Virus record (IMG/VR): IMGVR_UViG_3300013131_000041
Coordinates: 1-64,000 of that record
DNA: 64,000 nt
Direction: 5' to 3' (one strand)
Source: a virus
This document shows, piece by piece, positions 8,067-14,959 of this stretch. How positions within the stretch are numbered: the first letter of the stretch is position 1; every line of letters begins with the position of its first letter. The notes under the pieces were generated by a model. That model saw nothing but the letters and a program-made list of their open reading frames with translations. It was not told the DNA's origin and did not search any database. The position numbers and the translations under genes are program-made.

Positions 8067-10385
8067 TTAATTAGTATTATGCGCCACTCTGGCAGTATGA
8101 TTCACATTTTCTTTCATTAAATCTACTAATTCATTAAGTTTTGCATTTGTTTGGCCAACACCGCTACTTTCATCGTCGTTCATTGCTGCCATTGCATTTC
8201 TAATAGGTGCAGCTTCTGGTCTGCTCATAAATTCTGCTTGCAATTGATCAGCATTGAATCCCTCAAACCCTCGCATACGTTCTCTGAGTACCCCCATACG
8301 TCCTGCACTCATGCCTATCTGTGCTTGGAGATCACCTGCACCCATGCGATTGCCTGTCATTTCACGCATAGCATCAATGGCTCTCACTAAATTTGCTGTT
8401 GATGCTGTGCTTAATACACTAGAAGGTCCACTAATCAACTCAGGTCCCGATTCTCCAACCAATGCTGTTTGCCCTGCACCCAAGGTGCCACCACCTGCCA
8501 TAGTTTTTTGGAACAGTCCTAATTTTTTGTAGGTCTCCAATCGTTGATTGTAACTCGCATCAGTTTCGCCCGGTGCGCGGGCCACAATGTGAGAATACTG
8601 GTCAGCATCAAATCCCATATCAGCAGCAGCTGCTTTTTCTTTGCCTTGTTTTTCTCGTGTTGCACGAGTTGCGGCTGCATATCCTCGCCCTGGACCTAAA
8701 CCCATATCGGCTAACATATCCTCAACAACGCCTAGCATCTCTACACTTACTTTTGAAAATTGTTTAATTGCAGGAGTTAGATTTTCTTGAAGAGATAATT
8801 TTAAATCTTGTGCCGCTCTCTCAGCGCCGACCACTGAAGTAGTTAACTCATCATTGGCATTTTTAGCATCTAAGTTTGCCTCGGCCCCTTGAACCGACGA
8901 TTTGGTATATTTGTTATTAATATCTATTTGATCAGATAAAGTTTTACCATATTCTTTAAGATCGCCCACTGCATACGTAGCACGACCTATAGCAGTCATA
9001 CCTAAAATGCTCTTGTTAATTTCTTCGCCATGTTTGGCGTTTAATTCGGCACCTTTTTTGTATGTTAAAGTATGATTCATATACGCATCATACAATTCTC
9101 TACCTTTATCCCTTGCGCCTTTTACTTGCGCTTCGTATATTGCACCTTGCTCATTTACTACAGCACCGTTAAAAATTACACGATCTTTAAAATTCTTAAC
9201 TTCAACTGCGCTCATTGATGCAAGAGCGTCAGTGATTGCACGCTGCTCTTCTACGCTTTTAGTAGCTAATGCTTGTCTAAAACCTAATTCTTTTGATTCT
9301 TCTTCGGCGTGTGCCATTTTCTTTTTAGCATCTTCGCCGGTAATACTTGCAATCAATCTTAGATTTTCTGCATATTGTTGAGTTGCTCGTTGGACGTTTT
9401 GATCAGTAACTGTTTTACCGGTCAACCGCATTTGGCGAGTAACATCAGCCATTAGTTCTACTTGTTCTTCAAATCCGTAGCCCAATTTAAGTAACTGCTC
9501 TTGCGCTCCTGATTTTTTAAGCTCTGCACCAACACGGCCTAACATCTTAACCCCGTCGGTTACACTCAATCCTGCGGCGGCAATTTTGTCACTACTGCCC
9601 TTAACTACATTAGACATCTGTTCAACTGTTAGCCCAGCGTCGCCTGCCGCGGCACGCATACCTGTCATGCCATCTGTAAACATCGCCCCAGACGCATTCA
9701 TTTGATTGAATGCTTTGTATGTTTTTTCTACTTCTTTGGCTAAGATTTCTACGCCAAACTTAGCAAGTTTGGTTGCAGTTTCAGACGTGGAATCGAGTAC
9801 AGTGCCTAATACTTTTAGTGCACCTCCTACTACAAACCCCCATCCTTCTGTGGCGATTCCTGCGGCCATAGCTGCGTCGCCCAACGCATTTAAACTTTTC
9901 CCAACACCCGAAGCGGCTGAACCAGCTACTTCAATACCGGCTGTCATCAGATCAGCGGCTAGCTGAGCTCCCGACGCATCATTTTGAAGATTTTTAACAA
10001 ACTGACCAATTCCCCTTACCGCACTACCGGCCATTTCAGTTGTGGCCTTTTTAGTAGATTCTGATAGTGCTTTTGTAGCTGCTTCTGCGGCTATATCGGC
10101 TTTCATCTTCTTTTTAACAGCAATTTCTGCGGAACGTTCTGCCGCAGTTGCTTTATCAGTTGATGAGCTTAATTCGTCAATCGAATCATCAAGTTCATCC
10201 ATGACCTTTTTAAGGCTAGCATAGGTAGTTTGCTGACTCTTAGAGGCTTTAGTCAGCTTGTCTATTTCTTTTTGGAACTGAGCTGCCGATTTACCACCGT
10301 TCTTGTAAATATCGTCGAGGTCGCCAGACATCGCACCCCATCTTTCAAGGAATGCCCTTAAACTTTCTAAATTTTTATCATCCAT
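8067..10385 (-). CDS. Tail tape-measure protein
   Basis: With ATG at 10385 (GAGGT upstream) this gives 772 residues. The frame stays open to a TTG at 10439, but that extension lacks a ribosome site. The protein is Ala/Lys/Glu-rich helix over residues 1-130. An Ala/Gly-rich hydrophobic region follows (about 130-215: GSAASGVGKSLNALGDAAMA, then GWGFVVGGALKVLGTVLDS), then long helical stretches. Near residue 640 comes AGGGTLGAGQTALVGESGPE, a motif frequent near the C-terminus of tape-measure proteins. These features indicate the ruler filling the tail tube (role of T4 gp29). A TATAAATA late promoter lies at 10441-10448. Confidence 0.82.
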   Translation of the reverse strand: MDDKNLESLRAFLERWGAMSGDLDDIYKNGGKSAAQFQKEIDKLTKASKSQQTTYASLKKVMDELDDSIDELSSSTDKATAAERSAEIAVKKKMKADIAAEAATKALSESTKKATTEMAGSAVRGIGQFVKNLQNDASGAQLAADLMTAGIEVAGSAASGVGKSLNALGDAAMAAGIATEGWGFVVGGALKVLGTVLDSTSETATKLAKFGVEILAKEVEKTYKAFNQMNASGAMFTDGMTGMRAAAGDAGLTVEQMSNVVKGSSDKIAAAGLSVTDGVKMLGRVGAELKKSGAQEQLLKLGYGFEEQVELMADVTRQMRLTGKTVTDQNVQRATQQYAENLRLIASITGEDAKKKMAHAEEESKELGFRQALATKSVEEQRAITDALASMSAVEVKNFKDRVIFNGAVVNEQGAIYEAQVKGARDKGRELYDAYMNHTLTYKKGAELNAKHGEEINKSILGMTAIGRATYAVGDLKEYGKTLSDQIDINNKYTKSSVQGAEANLDAKNANDELTTSVVGAERAAQDLKLSLQENLTPAIKQFSKVSVEMLGVVEDMLADMGLGPGRGYAAATRATREKQGKEKAAAADMGFDADQYSHIVARAPGETDASYNQRLETYKKLGLFQKTMAGGGTLGAGQTALVGESGPELISGPSSVLSTASTANLVRAIDAMREMTGNRMGAGDLQAQIGMSAGRMGVLRERMRGFEGFNADQLQAEFMSRPEAAPIRNAMAAMNDDESSGVGQTNAKLNELVDLMKENVNHTARVAHNTN

Positions 10386-10412
10386 GCTTTTATAGACCTC
10401 GGTTTTTAGCAC

Positions 10413-10420
10413 CATAAATA
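10413..10420 (+). promoter_or_regulatory. Candidate late promoter (CATAAATA) for gp26
   Basis: CATAAATA lies 40 bases before the gp26 ATG at 10461 and faces the minus-strand octamer at 10441-10448. The two start points would lie within about 10 bases of each other, with opposed transcripts. Confidence 0.55.
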
Positions 10421-10440
10421 TAAAATATGATACTATCAAT

Positions 10441-10448
10441 TATTTATA
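10441..10448 (-). promoter_or_regulatory. Late promoter with exact T4 consensus (TATAAATA) for the tape-measure gene
   Basis: Read on the minus strand the octamer is exactly TATAAATA. Transcription from near 10435 gives a 50-base leader with GAGGT before the ATG at 10385. Confidence 0.7.
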
Positions 10449-10460
10449 GGAAATAAAACC

Positions 10461-11327
10461 ATGGGACAAACTCAAGTTTTCAAACAAGCTAACCCACTAA
10501 CCAAACATTTTAGACAGCCAAGCATTTACATAAAACTGCCAAGTAAAGGGCATTTTTGGCCTGAGGGCAGCCTTGAACAAACAGTAACTAATGAGATTCC
10601 TGTGCTATCAATGAGTACAAAAGATGAAATAATCTTACGCACACCTGACGCACTACTAAATGGACAAGGTGTGATTGATGTTATACAAAGTTGTTGTCCA
10701 AGTATTAAAGATGCTTGGAATATGCCTAGTATCGACGTTGATAGTGTTATTATTGCTATACGTATTGCTAGTTACGGAAACTCAATGGATTTTAGCGCAG
10801 AATGCCCGCATTGTAAGGATACACACGATTATGCTGTTGACTTAGGTGCTGTACTGAATAGTATCGACTCGCCAAATTATAGCAAACCTGTTGTGATAGA
10901 TAATCTTAAAATCAAACTGCGTCCGCAACCATATTTTAGTTTAAATCAAACAAATATCATCGCTTACGAAGAGCAGCAACTGTTACGATCTTTACAACTA
11001 CTTGAAGATAACAGTGCAGAAACACAGACAAAATTTAATAGTCAACTGAATAAATTAATAGATCTCAACATTATGATCACTGCTGACAGTACAGAAAGCA
11101 TTGAAACCGAAGAAGGGCAGATTGTAACTGATCGAGAATTTATTAAAGAGTTTTACACAAATTGTGATAATAAAACTGTTAAAGCTGTAAAAACACAACT
11201 TGATCTATTTAACTCTCAAGCAAACATCAAACCCTTCAACGTTGTTTGTGAAAATGAAGAATGTAAAAAAGAGTTTGACATTAATATTGTTTTTGATTTT
11301 GCAAGTTTTTTCGGCAAAGGCTCTTAA
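10461..11327 (+). CDS. gp26: Baseplate hub protein (gp26-like)
   Basis: This 288-residue protein belongs to the T4 gp26-type baseplate family (T4 base plate protein). Typical parts are YIKLPSKGHFWPEG near residue 24, ILRTPDALLNGQGVIDVIQSC near 72, and paired cysteines CPHC (near 116) and CENEEC (near 260) that look zinc-binding. TAGGAA precedes the ATG. At the 3' end codons 282-284 are AGT TTT TTC, giving the heptamer T TTT TTC at 11306-11312, and the stop follows four codons later. The -1 frame from there continues into a gp51-like domain, so part of the product may be a 360-residue fusion. Confidence 0.85.
   Translation: MGQTQVFKQANPLTKHFRQPSIYIKLPSKGHFWPEGSLEQTVTNEIPVLSMSTKDEIILRTPDALLNGQGVIDVIQSCCPSIKDAWNMPSIDVDSVIIAIRIASYGNSMDFSAECPHCKDTHDYAVDLGAVLNSIDSPNYSKPVVIDNLKIKLRPQPYFSLNQTNIIAYEEQQLLRSLQLLEDNSAETQTKFNSQLNKLIDLNIMITADSTESIETEEGQIVTDREFIKEFYTNCDNKTVKAVKTQLDLFNSQANIKPFNVVCENEECKKEFDINIVFDFASFFGKGS
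11306..11312 (+). other. Putative -1 ribosomal frameshift site (T TTT TTC)
   Basis: In the gp26 frame the codons read AGT TTT TTC, so the heptamer T TTT TTC has the X XXY YYZ form needed for tandem -1 slippage. After slipping, translation resumes at CGG 11312 and stays open for 76 codons. A hairpin GTCGT...ACGAC with inner CTTC/GAAG lies at 11345-11371. That is farther downstream than typical stimulators, so any stimulating element is uncertain. Confidence 0.7.
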
Positions 11328-11542
11328 CATTAGATAAAGACGCTGTCGTTGAACTTCTCGAAGGATACGACAAACAGGTAAGGGCCTTAAAAGATGATGC
11401 GTTGCGTATGTGTTGGTATATGCGAGGTGGGCTTAGTTACGACGACGCTATGCTGTTAAGTCAGACTGAAAAAGATATCATAAACAAAATAGTTAAAGAT
11501 AACTTAGAAACTACACAAAAAAGTCATCTCCCATTCTTCTAA
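11312..11542 (+). CDS. gp51: gp51-like domain in the -1 frame, no start codon of its own
   Basis: The 76 codons encode a compact helical domain with LRMCWYMRGGLSYDDAMLLS near its middle and the end LETTQKSHLPFF. It resembles the small proteins next to gp26 in T4-like cyanophages that are annotated as gp51, the hub-assembly factor. The open frame begins after a stop at 11294-11296, entirely inside the gp26 end. It contains no ATG, GTG or TTG until TTG/ATG in the middle of the conserved region, so independent initiation would destroy the domain. Expression as a C-terminal extension of gp26 by -1 frameshifting is the simplest reading. The alternative is an unusual start codon or a sequence error. 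Confidence 0.7.
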   Translation, partial: RQRLLTLDKDAVVELLEGYDKQVRALKDDALRMCWYMRGGLSYDDAMLLSQTEKDIINKIVKDNLETTQKSHLPFF

Positions 11543-11574
11543 TTCTATAGTATTATTAATTCCTAGCCATCGAC

Positions 11575-11582
11575 TCTAAATA
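11575..11582 (+). promoter_or_regulatory. Weak late-promoter candidate (TCTAAATA)
   Basis: TCTAAATA keeps the TAAATA core of the late octamer and lies 48 bases before the ATG at 11631. It is followed by a tetraloop hairpin in the leader. It is less certain than the NATAAATA sites. Confidence 0.4.
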
Positions 11583-11591
11583 ACTGACCCA

Positions 11592-11605
11592 CTGTAGAAA
11601 TACAG
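11592..11605 (+). other. Leader hairpin with GAAA tetraloop
   Basis: CTGTA (11592-11596), GAAA and TACAG (11601-11605) form a perfect 5-bp stem closed by a GNRA-type tetraloop. It sits in the short leader of the membrane-protein gene and ends 16 bases before AGGAG. It has no T tract, so it is not a terminator. mRNA stabilisation or translational control is possible. Confidence 0.5.
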
Positions 11606-11630
11606 CGTTGGTTATATAGGAGTCCTATTA

Positions 11631-11864
11631 ATGGAAATCTTAGCAAAAGTGAAAGGATGGGCAAATGCCCTTGCAGACGCATTAGTTAGTGTACTAGCAC
11701 TAGCAATCGTTTTAGAAGTATTGTTTAAGGGAGCAGCTGTCCCATTTCTACCAGCAACAGATGTAATTGGTTCAGTTACAGCAATCGTTAAAACACTAGG
11801 TGGTGAAGGTGTTGTTGGGTTAGTAGCTTTATGGGTACTATATTCAATTTGGAAGAACAAGTAA
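11631..11864 (+). CDS. Small two-helix membrane protein, holin-like
   Basis: This 77-residue protein has two hydrophobic segments, about residues 13-32 (ALADALVSVLALAIVLEVLF) and 58-73 (GVVGLVALWVLYSIW). They are joined by a polar loop, with a Lys-rich end. An AGGAG site precedes the ATG. Similar short membrane proteins occur near baseplate genes in T4-like cyanophages, as I recall them, without an established role. Size and topology fit a holin or an inner-membrane factor, but no endolysin gene lies next to it and the sequence does not decide. The gene ends at a strong terminator. Confidence 0.7.
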   Translation: MEILAKVKGWANALADALVSVLALAIVLEVLFKGAAVPFLPATDVIGSVTAIVKTLGGEGVVGLVALWVLYSIWKNK

Positions 11865-11886
11865 TTTAGTTCTTTTTAATTCGAAG

Positions 11887-11920
11887 AAAGGATTAAGTGT
11901 AACAGCTTAGTCCTTTTTTT
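11887..11920. terminator. Rho-independent terminator after the membrane-protein gene
   Basis: AAGGATTAAG and CTTAGTCCTT pair (one G-T pair) around an 8-base loop, and T7 follows on the plus strand. On the minus strand a weaker T-rich tail follows, so it may also stop the leftward early operon. Confidence 0.85.
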
Positions 11921-11973
11921 ATTGATTAGAATTTGCACTTTGTATCAGTTAGTTTAAGATGTCTGCGACATCT

Positions 11974-12006
11974 GCAATTATCGCTATCGCTCAATTGCTT
12001 TTTTTT
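11974..12006 (+). terminator. Terminator-like hairpin in the intergenic region
   Basis: GCAATT (11974-11979) and AATTGC (11993-11998) form a 6-bp stem followed by eight T. It may be a backup terminator for the plus-strand transcript or the 3' end of a small RNA. Confidence 0.5.
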
Positions 12007-12190
12007 ATCTTCTACGTTGTTTATATTAGTTTACTATGAAACATACGTTAAGTCTTGTGCTATCATCCAGATATCAGTCACAATTTACCTATCCGAGGCA
12101 AATTGCAACTGCACGCATCATCCGAGTACGGCATCACACTAACTAAAAGAGATTGTTATCATTAACACGGAAGCGGTCAGCCTGTACTCC

Positions 12191-12200
12191 CTACTCTAGA
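12191..12200. repeat. Direct repeat CTACTCTAGA, first copy
   Basis: This perfect 10-base repeat recurs at 12331-12340, where it forms part of a stem-loop. The spacing between copies is 140 bases. Confidence 0.5.
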
Positions 12201-12319
12201 TTTTTCTGGCGGTAGCTCAAACAGCCGTAGTTAGCCAACTGTTATTTTACTCTCGGGTCGGTTTGTTTCGGAGCCCGAATCATTTGGTTTTTACACCTAA
12301 GTTGAATGCCAATGCCGTT

Positions 12320-12343
12320 ACGTGTCTAGTCTACTCTAGACGT
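12320..12343. other. Stem-loop in the noncoding region
   Basis: ACGT plus CTAG (12320-12323, 12326-12329) pair with CTAG plus ACGT (12336-12343) around a 6-base loop, with a 2-base bulge. It includes the second copy of the CTACTCTAGA repeat. There is no T tract, so it is not a terminator. Confidence 0.45.
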
Positions 12344-12411
12344 TCCAAGCGCGGCCATTACGCGAGCGCCATCACCTCGTAACACAGAACTATGTCTGCA
12401 ATAGGGCTAAT

Positions 12412-12849
12412 TTACTTCTTTATTACTAAATCTTTTACTGAATTTTTGCCGAGTTTGATTTGAATTATGCCGTTGTAGTTGTTCTCACGTAGTAACACAT
12501 CTTCTTTAAATTGATAATATGCTTCTAAATAGTTTGTTTCACCTCTGCTGTTACATAAGTGAACTATTTCGCGAGTAAACTTGTCTTTGCCATGAGTGTC
12601 GATATCTGCTTGTAGTCGCGGACTAGATCCCCAGTAGGTCTTCCAATCTGTTTCTACCGTTTCACGACGTTTATTTTTCTTGCCTTTTAGAGGTGGTCTC
12701 TTTTTGATTGTAGTGAAATACTTGCGGCCAATGTAGTCATGACCATTTATTGTGTTGGTAATTCTGTAGATAAAGCCATAATAAGTGCCGATATCCTCAG
12801 ACTCAAATGCTACACCGTTATAAGTCCAAGGATGATCGTATGATGCCAT
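12412..12849 (-). CDS. GIY-YIG nuclease-family protein (Seg-like)
   Basis: From ATG 12849 this gives a 145-residue protein. The GIY-YIG core is at residues 22-37: YYGFIYRITNTINGHDYIGR, with the second motif as YIGRKYF. A basic linker follows, then DWKTYWGSS and a Glu in NYLEAYYQF that is a candidate metal ligand. Similar proteins are widespread in T4-like phages, annotated as Seg-type endonucleases. Whether this copy is a homing enzyme or a fixed phage nuclease is unknown. The frame extends to a TTG at 12873, which is less likely. An AATAAATA octamer at 12855-12862 sits almost on the start codon, and no ribosome site is visible. It is the last gene of the leftward operon. Confidence 0.8.
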   Translation of the reverse strand: MASYDHPWTYNGVAFESEDIGTYYGFIYRITNTINGHDYIGRKYFTTIKKRPPLKGKKNKRRETVETDWKTYWGSSPRLQADIDTHGKDKFTREIVHLCNSRGETNYLEAYYQFKEDVLLRENNYNGIIQIKLGKNSVKDLVIKK

Positions 12850-12863
12850 AGTACTATTTATTT

Positions 12864-13559
12864 TTAATCCCAAATTGATGACAAATATTCTGTGTACAAA
12901 TATTTGGCAAATTTACTGTGACTGTCGGTATCTTTCAACTGACCAGTTGGTGTAGTAGTAATATTATTCTGTTTGGCCCAAGAAGGAATACTTAAATCAA
13001 AAATATCCACAATGTTTTTTCTTTTTGCTAATGATTGATAAGATTCGGTCCCTAAAATATAACCTAAATTGCTCATTGATTTTACGTTAGTTGCTGCAGA
13101 AAAAATAAAATATGGTATTTGTAAATTTTCTAACGTACTAGTAAACATAAAGAGTTTATAGAAAAAGTGTGCAAATTGTGTGTTTATGTCTTCGTCGACA
13201 AGAGATTGTAATCTATACGCTGATAATTCTGATCTTGATAAAAAATCACGAGTTACTAGTTTACAACTACCTGAACTATCAAATTTTGACACAATACTTA
13301 AATCACTAGTCTCAGGTGCCCATACTTCTTCTCTGGTAATAAAACTTAATCCAATTAATGCAAAAAAATTTTGATTGTAACTTTTTAATTTTAAACAATC
13401 TTCTATAGTAGTTCTAAAGATTCGATCATTAGATGATCCTGGTATAGCTTTATTAATATAATTAACATTAAAAGTTTTTGCTAACACTTGACCATAAACA
13501 GAAATATTATCAACATCAGCTGAATAACTATCTCCGTTTATGTACAAGGTATTATACAT
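12864..13559 (-). CDS. SGNH/GDSL-type hydrolase-like protein
   Basis: This 231-residue protein has the block order of SGNH esterases: block I as LYINGDSYS (nucleophile Ser near residue 11), an Asn in GSSNDRIF near residue 44, and a C-terminal DSHSKFAKYL in place of the catalytic D-x-x-H (near residues 212-215). Such enzymes remove or transfer acyl groups on sugars, lipids or peptides. There is no signal peptide, so it acts in the cytoplasm or within virions. It shares the operon with a radical SAM/SPASM protein, echoing the SGNH gene at 58450 inside the radical SAM cluster. The GDS motif makes the fold likely; the substrate is unknown. Confidence 0.72.
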   Translation of the reverse strand: MYNTLYINGDSYSADVDNISVYGQVLAKTFNVNYINKAIPGSSNDRIFRTTIEDCLKLKSYNQNFFALIGLSFITREEVWAPETSDLSIVSKFDSSGSCKLVTRDFLSRSELSAYRLQSLVDEDINTQFAHFFYKLFMFTSTLENLQIPYFIFSAATNVKSMSNLGYILGTESYQSLAKRKNIVDIFDLSIPSWAKQNNITTTPTGQLKDTDSHSKFAKYLYTEYLSSIWD

Positions 13560-13561
13560 TT

Positions 13562-13753
13562 TTATTTTGCTGCCTTGGCCGCGTTTTTCTTCTCTTGGAT
13601 TTCAGCACGACGAGCTTTGGTTAGCTTGCCTAGGTCACCCAATGCGCCACGAGCACGTGTACCTGCTGCGCCTACACCTTTACCTTCAAATTTTTCATTT
13701 TCTGCGATATATGCTTCGTATGCTGCTACGATTTGTTCATGTGTTGTTGCCAT
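13562..13753 (-). CDS. Small histone-like basic protein
   Basis: This 63-residue protein has a short helical start and a Lys/Arg/Ala-rich C-terminus resembling histone H1 tails (GTRARGALGDLGKLTKARRAEI). Small proteins of this type are common in large T4-like phages, as I recall. Nucleic-acid binding is likely from composition but not shown. AAGGAG lies 9 bases before the ATG, and it is followed after 2 bases by the SGNH gene. Confidence 0.75.
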   Translation of the reverse strand: MATTHEQIVAAYEAYIAENEKFEGKGVGAAGTRARGALGDLGKLTKARRAEIQEKKNAAKAAK

Positions 13754-13764
13754 TTTACTTCTCC

Positions 13765-13935
13765 TTATTTGGTTAACATCGCTAGTTTCCTAGCAATTTC
13801 GTTTTGAATCTTTGCTTTGTTCTTCTTAGCTGAAGTTTTTTCTAACAAAGTTTCTAATTGTTTAACATTCAATGGCCCTAGTCTAGGTTTACCTGTTCTA
13901 GTCTGCATTGGATTAGCGTGCTTTTTAACTGCCAT
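13765..13935 (-). CDS. Small basic protein of unknown function
   Basis: A 56-codon gene starts at ATG 13935 with AAAGGAA upstream and encodes MAVKKHANPMQTRTGKPRLG followed by a Lys/Leu/Glu-rich helix ending in KLAMLTK. It fits tightly between the radical SAM gene (10 bases away) and the histone-like gene (11 bases away), which together with the ribosome site argues that it is real. It is basic and has no membrane segment. A regulatory or nucleic-acid-binding role is a guess from charge. Confidence 0.7.
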   Translation of the reverse strand: MAVKKHANPMQTRTGKPRLGPLNVKQLETLLEKTSAKKNKAKIQNEIARKLAMLTK

Positions 13936-13945
13936 TATAGTTCCT

Positions 13946-14959
13946 TTACCATTCTGTAGCGTACTGCTGATTTACCACTGATATACTACATTTAGTCTTA
14001 CATTCTGTCCAGGTAAAATTTTCAAAATCACCTGACCAAAATTCGTCATTTAACACTGTTTCTAGTGTTTTTTCGTTCAAATTGAACTGTTTTGATCTAT
14101 CTAGCCATTCGTTGTTATGATTATATCTGTTAGCTACCCAACAACAAGGCATTAATCTTCCTTGACTGTTTATAAACAATCCTTTATTACCCAAACTGCA
14201 CAACGGCAACACATCTTCATAAATCCTAGCGTTGGTATATAACTTCTTATTAGTTTCTAACCCTATTTCACTAGGTCTACGATCTGTAAAATATGTATAC
14301 TCACGTTGGAATCTATAATTACTGCTAATAAGTTCGTCTTTAGGTTGTAACAGATCACCTTCTGGATAGATACTATATACTTTATTAAATTTTGTGCTCA
14401 ATGTCAACTGAAATTGATCAAACCTTAATTGTTTTGCTAATGCCTTCATTTTATCTAAGTGATCTTCGTTAAACTTAAATGCAATAGCGTCCCATGTCAT
14501 GTAGGCCTTGCTGACAAATCTAAACGACTCGATACCTCTAATAATACTAGCCCAATCGCTGTTTACACGATACTGTTCATTGCTTGCTTGATCCCACCCA
14601 TCTAAACTAAAGTGTATATGATCGTTGGCATCTAAACTAACTCCTAGTTGTTGCCACCATTCGGTGTTTTTGTAGCTACCATTGGTTACAATAACAAATT
14701 TAACTGGTTTGATACTTTTAAAATAACGTATAACAGGGATTAAAGACTTGGCATAAATTGGATCACCGTCATCACCGCACAATGTGATCTTTTCTACATT
14801 GGCTCGAATAAAGTCTGGTGTAAAGTTGCGTTTGAAGAAGTCTAAGTCTAGTTCTGTATTAACTAAGGTATCAGGAACTTCTGTGCGAGCACAGCGTGGG
14901 CATTTTAATGTACACTTGCTGGATATTTCGATATGCCAATGCCAAGTTGCTAATTTCAA
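13946..14959 (-). CDS. Radical SAM/SPASM protein, canonical domain order
   Basis: This 337-residue protein carries the radical SAM cluster motif CTLKCPRC (Cys16, 20, 23) that binds the 4Fe-4S cluster and SAM. A GDDGDP stretch (62-67) stands where GGEP is usual. A C-terminal SPASM-like module has Cys254, the pair Cys272-Cys273 after GLFINSQGRLMP, and Cys320/Cys324. SPASM enzymes mostly modify peptides or proteins. Start: TTG at 14959 overlaps the gp46 stop (TTGA), implying translational coupling; no ATG lies before the essential cysteines. It sits between gp46 and two small basic proteins in the early operon. The substrate is unknown. Confidence 0.88.
   Translation of the reverse strand: MKLATWHWHIEISSKCTLKCPRCARTEVPDTLVNTELDLDFFKRNFTPDFIRANVEKITLCGDDGDPIYAKSLIPVIRYFKSIKPVKFVIVTNGSYKNTEWWQQLGVSLDANDHIHFSLDGWDQASNEQYRVNSDWASIIRGIESFRFVSKAYMTWDAIAFKFNEDHLDKMKALAKQLRFDQFQLTLSTKFNKVYSIYPEGDLLQPKDELISSNYRFQREYTYFTDRRPSEIGLETNKKLYTNARIYEDVLPLCSLGNKGLFINSQGRLMPCCWVANRYNHNNEWLDRSKQFNLNEKTLETVLNDEFWSGDFENFTWTECKTKCSISVVNQQYATEW

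Larger units (their letters stand above)
11921..12411. other. Noncoding, inverted-repeat-rich region between convergent operons
   Basis: About 490 bases carry no credible gene; the open frame at 11933-12142 lacks a ribosome site and reads as low-complexity. The region is the 3' end zone of both flanking transcripts. It holds a perfect 7-bp hairpin (AGATGTC/GACATCT, 11957-11973), a terminator-like hairpin (11974-12006), TTCGG/CCGAA (12267-12279) nested with TCGGG/CCCGA, and a stem at 12320-12343. A direct repeat CTACTCTAGA occurs at 12191-12200 and 12331-12340. The part after about 12150 appears richer in G and C than its surroundings. No tRNA could be folded on either strand. A structured noncoding RNA is possible. 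Confidence 0.5.

Noticed and set aside
10386-10439. N-terminal extension of the tape-measure protein
   Set aside because: It needs a TTG start without a ribosome site close to the predicted transcription start; GAGGT precedes ATG 10385.
11933-12142. Open frame of 69 codons in the noncoding region
   Set aside because: No ribosome site, Ser/Leu/Cys-rich low-complexity translation, and it spans clear hairpins.
12160-12411. Possible tRNA (sequence GGTAGCTCAAAC and GCCCGAATC recall D- and T-arms)
   Set aside because: No acceptor stem, anticodon arm or T-arm of correct spacing could be assembled on either strand.
12855-12862. AATAAATA on the minus strand before the GIY-YIG gene
   Set aside because: It lies only 5 bases before the ATG and the gene belongs to an early operon; probably chance in A/T-rich sequence.
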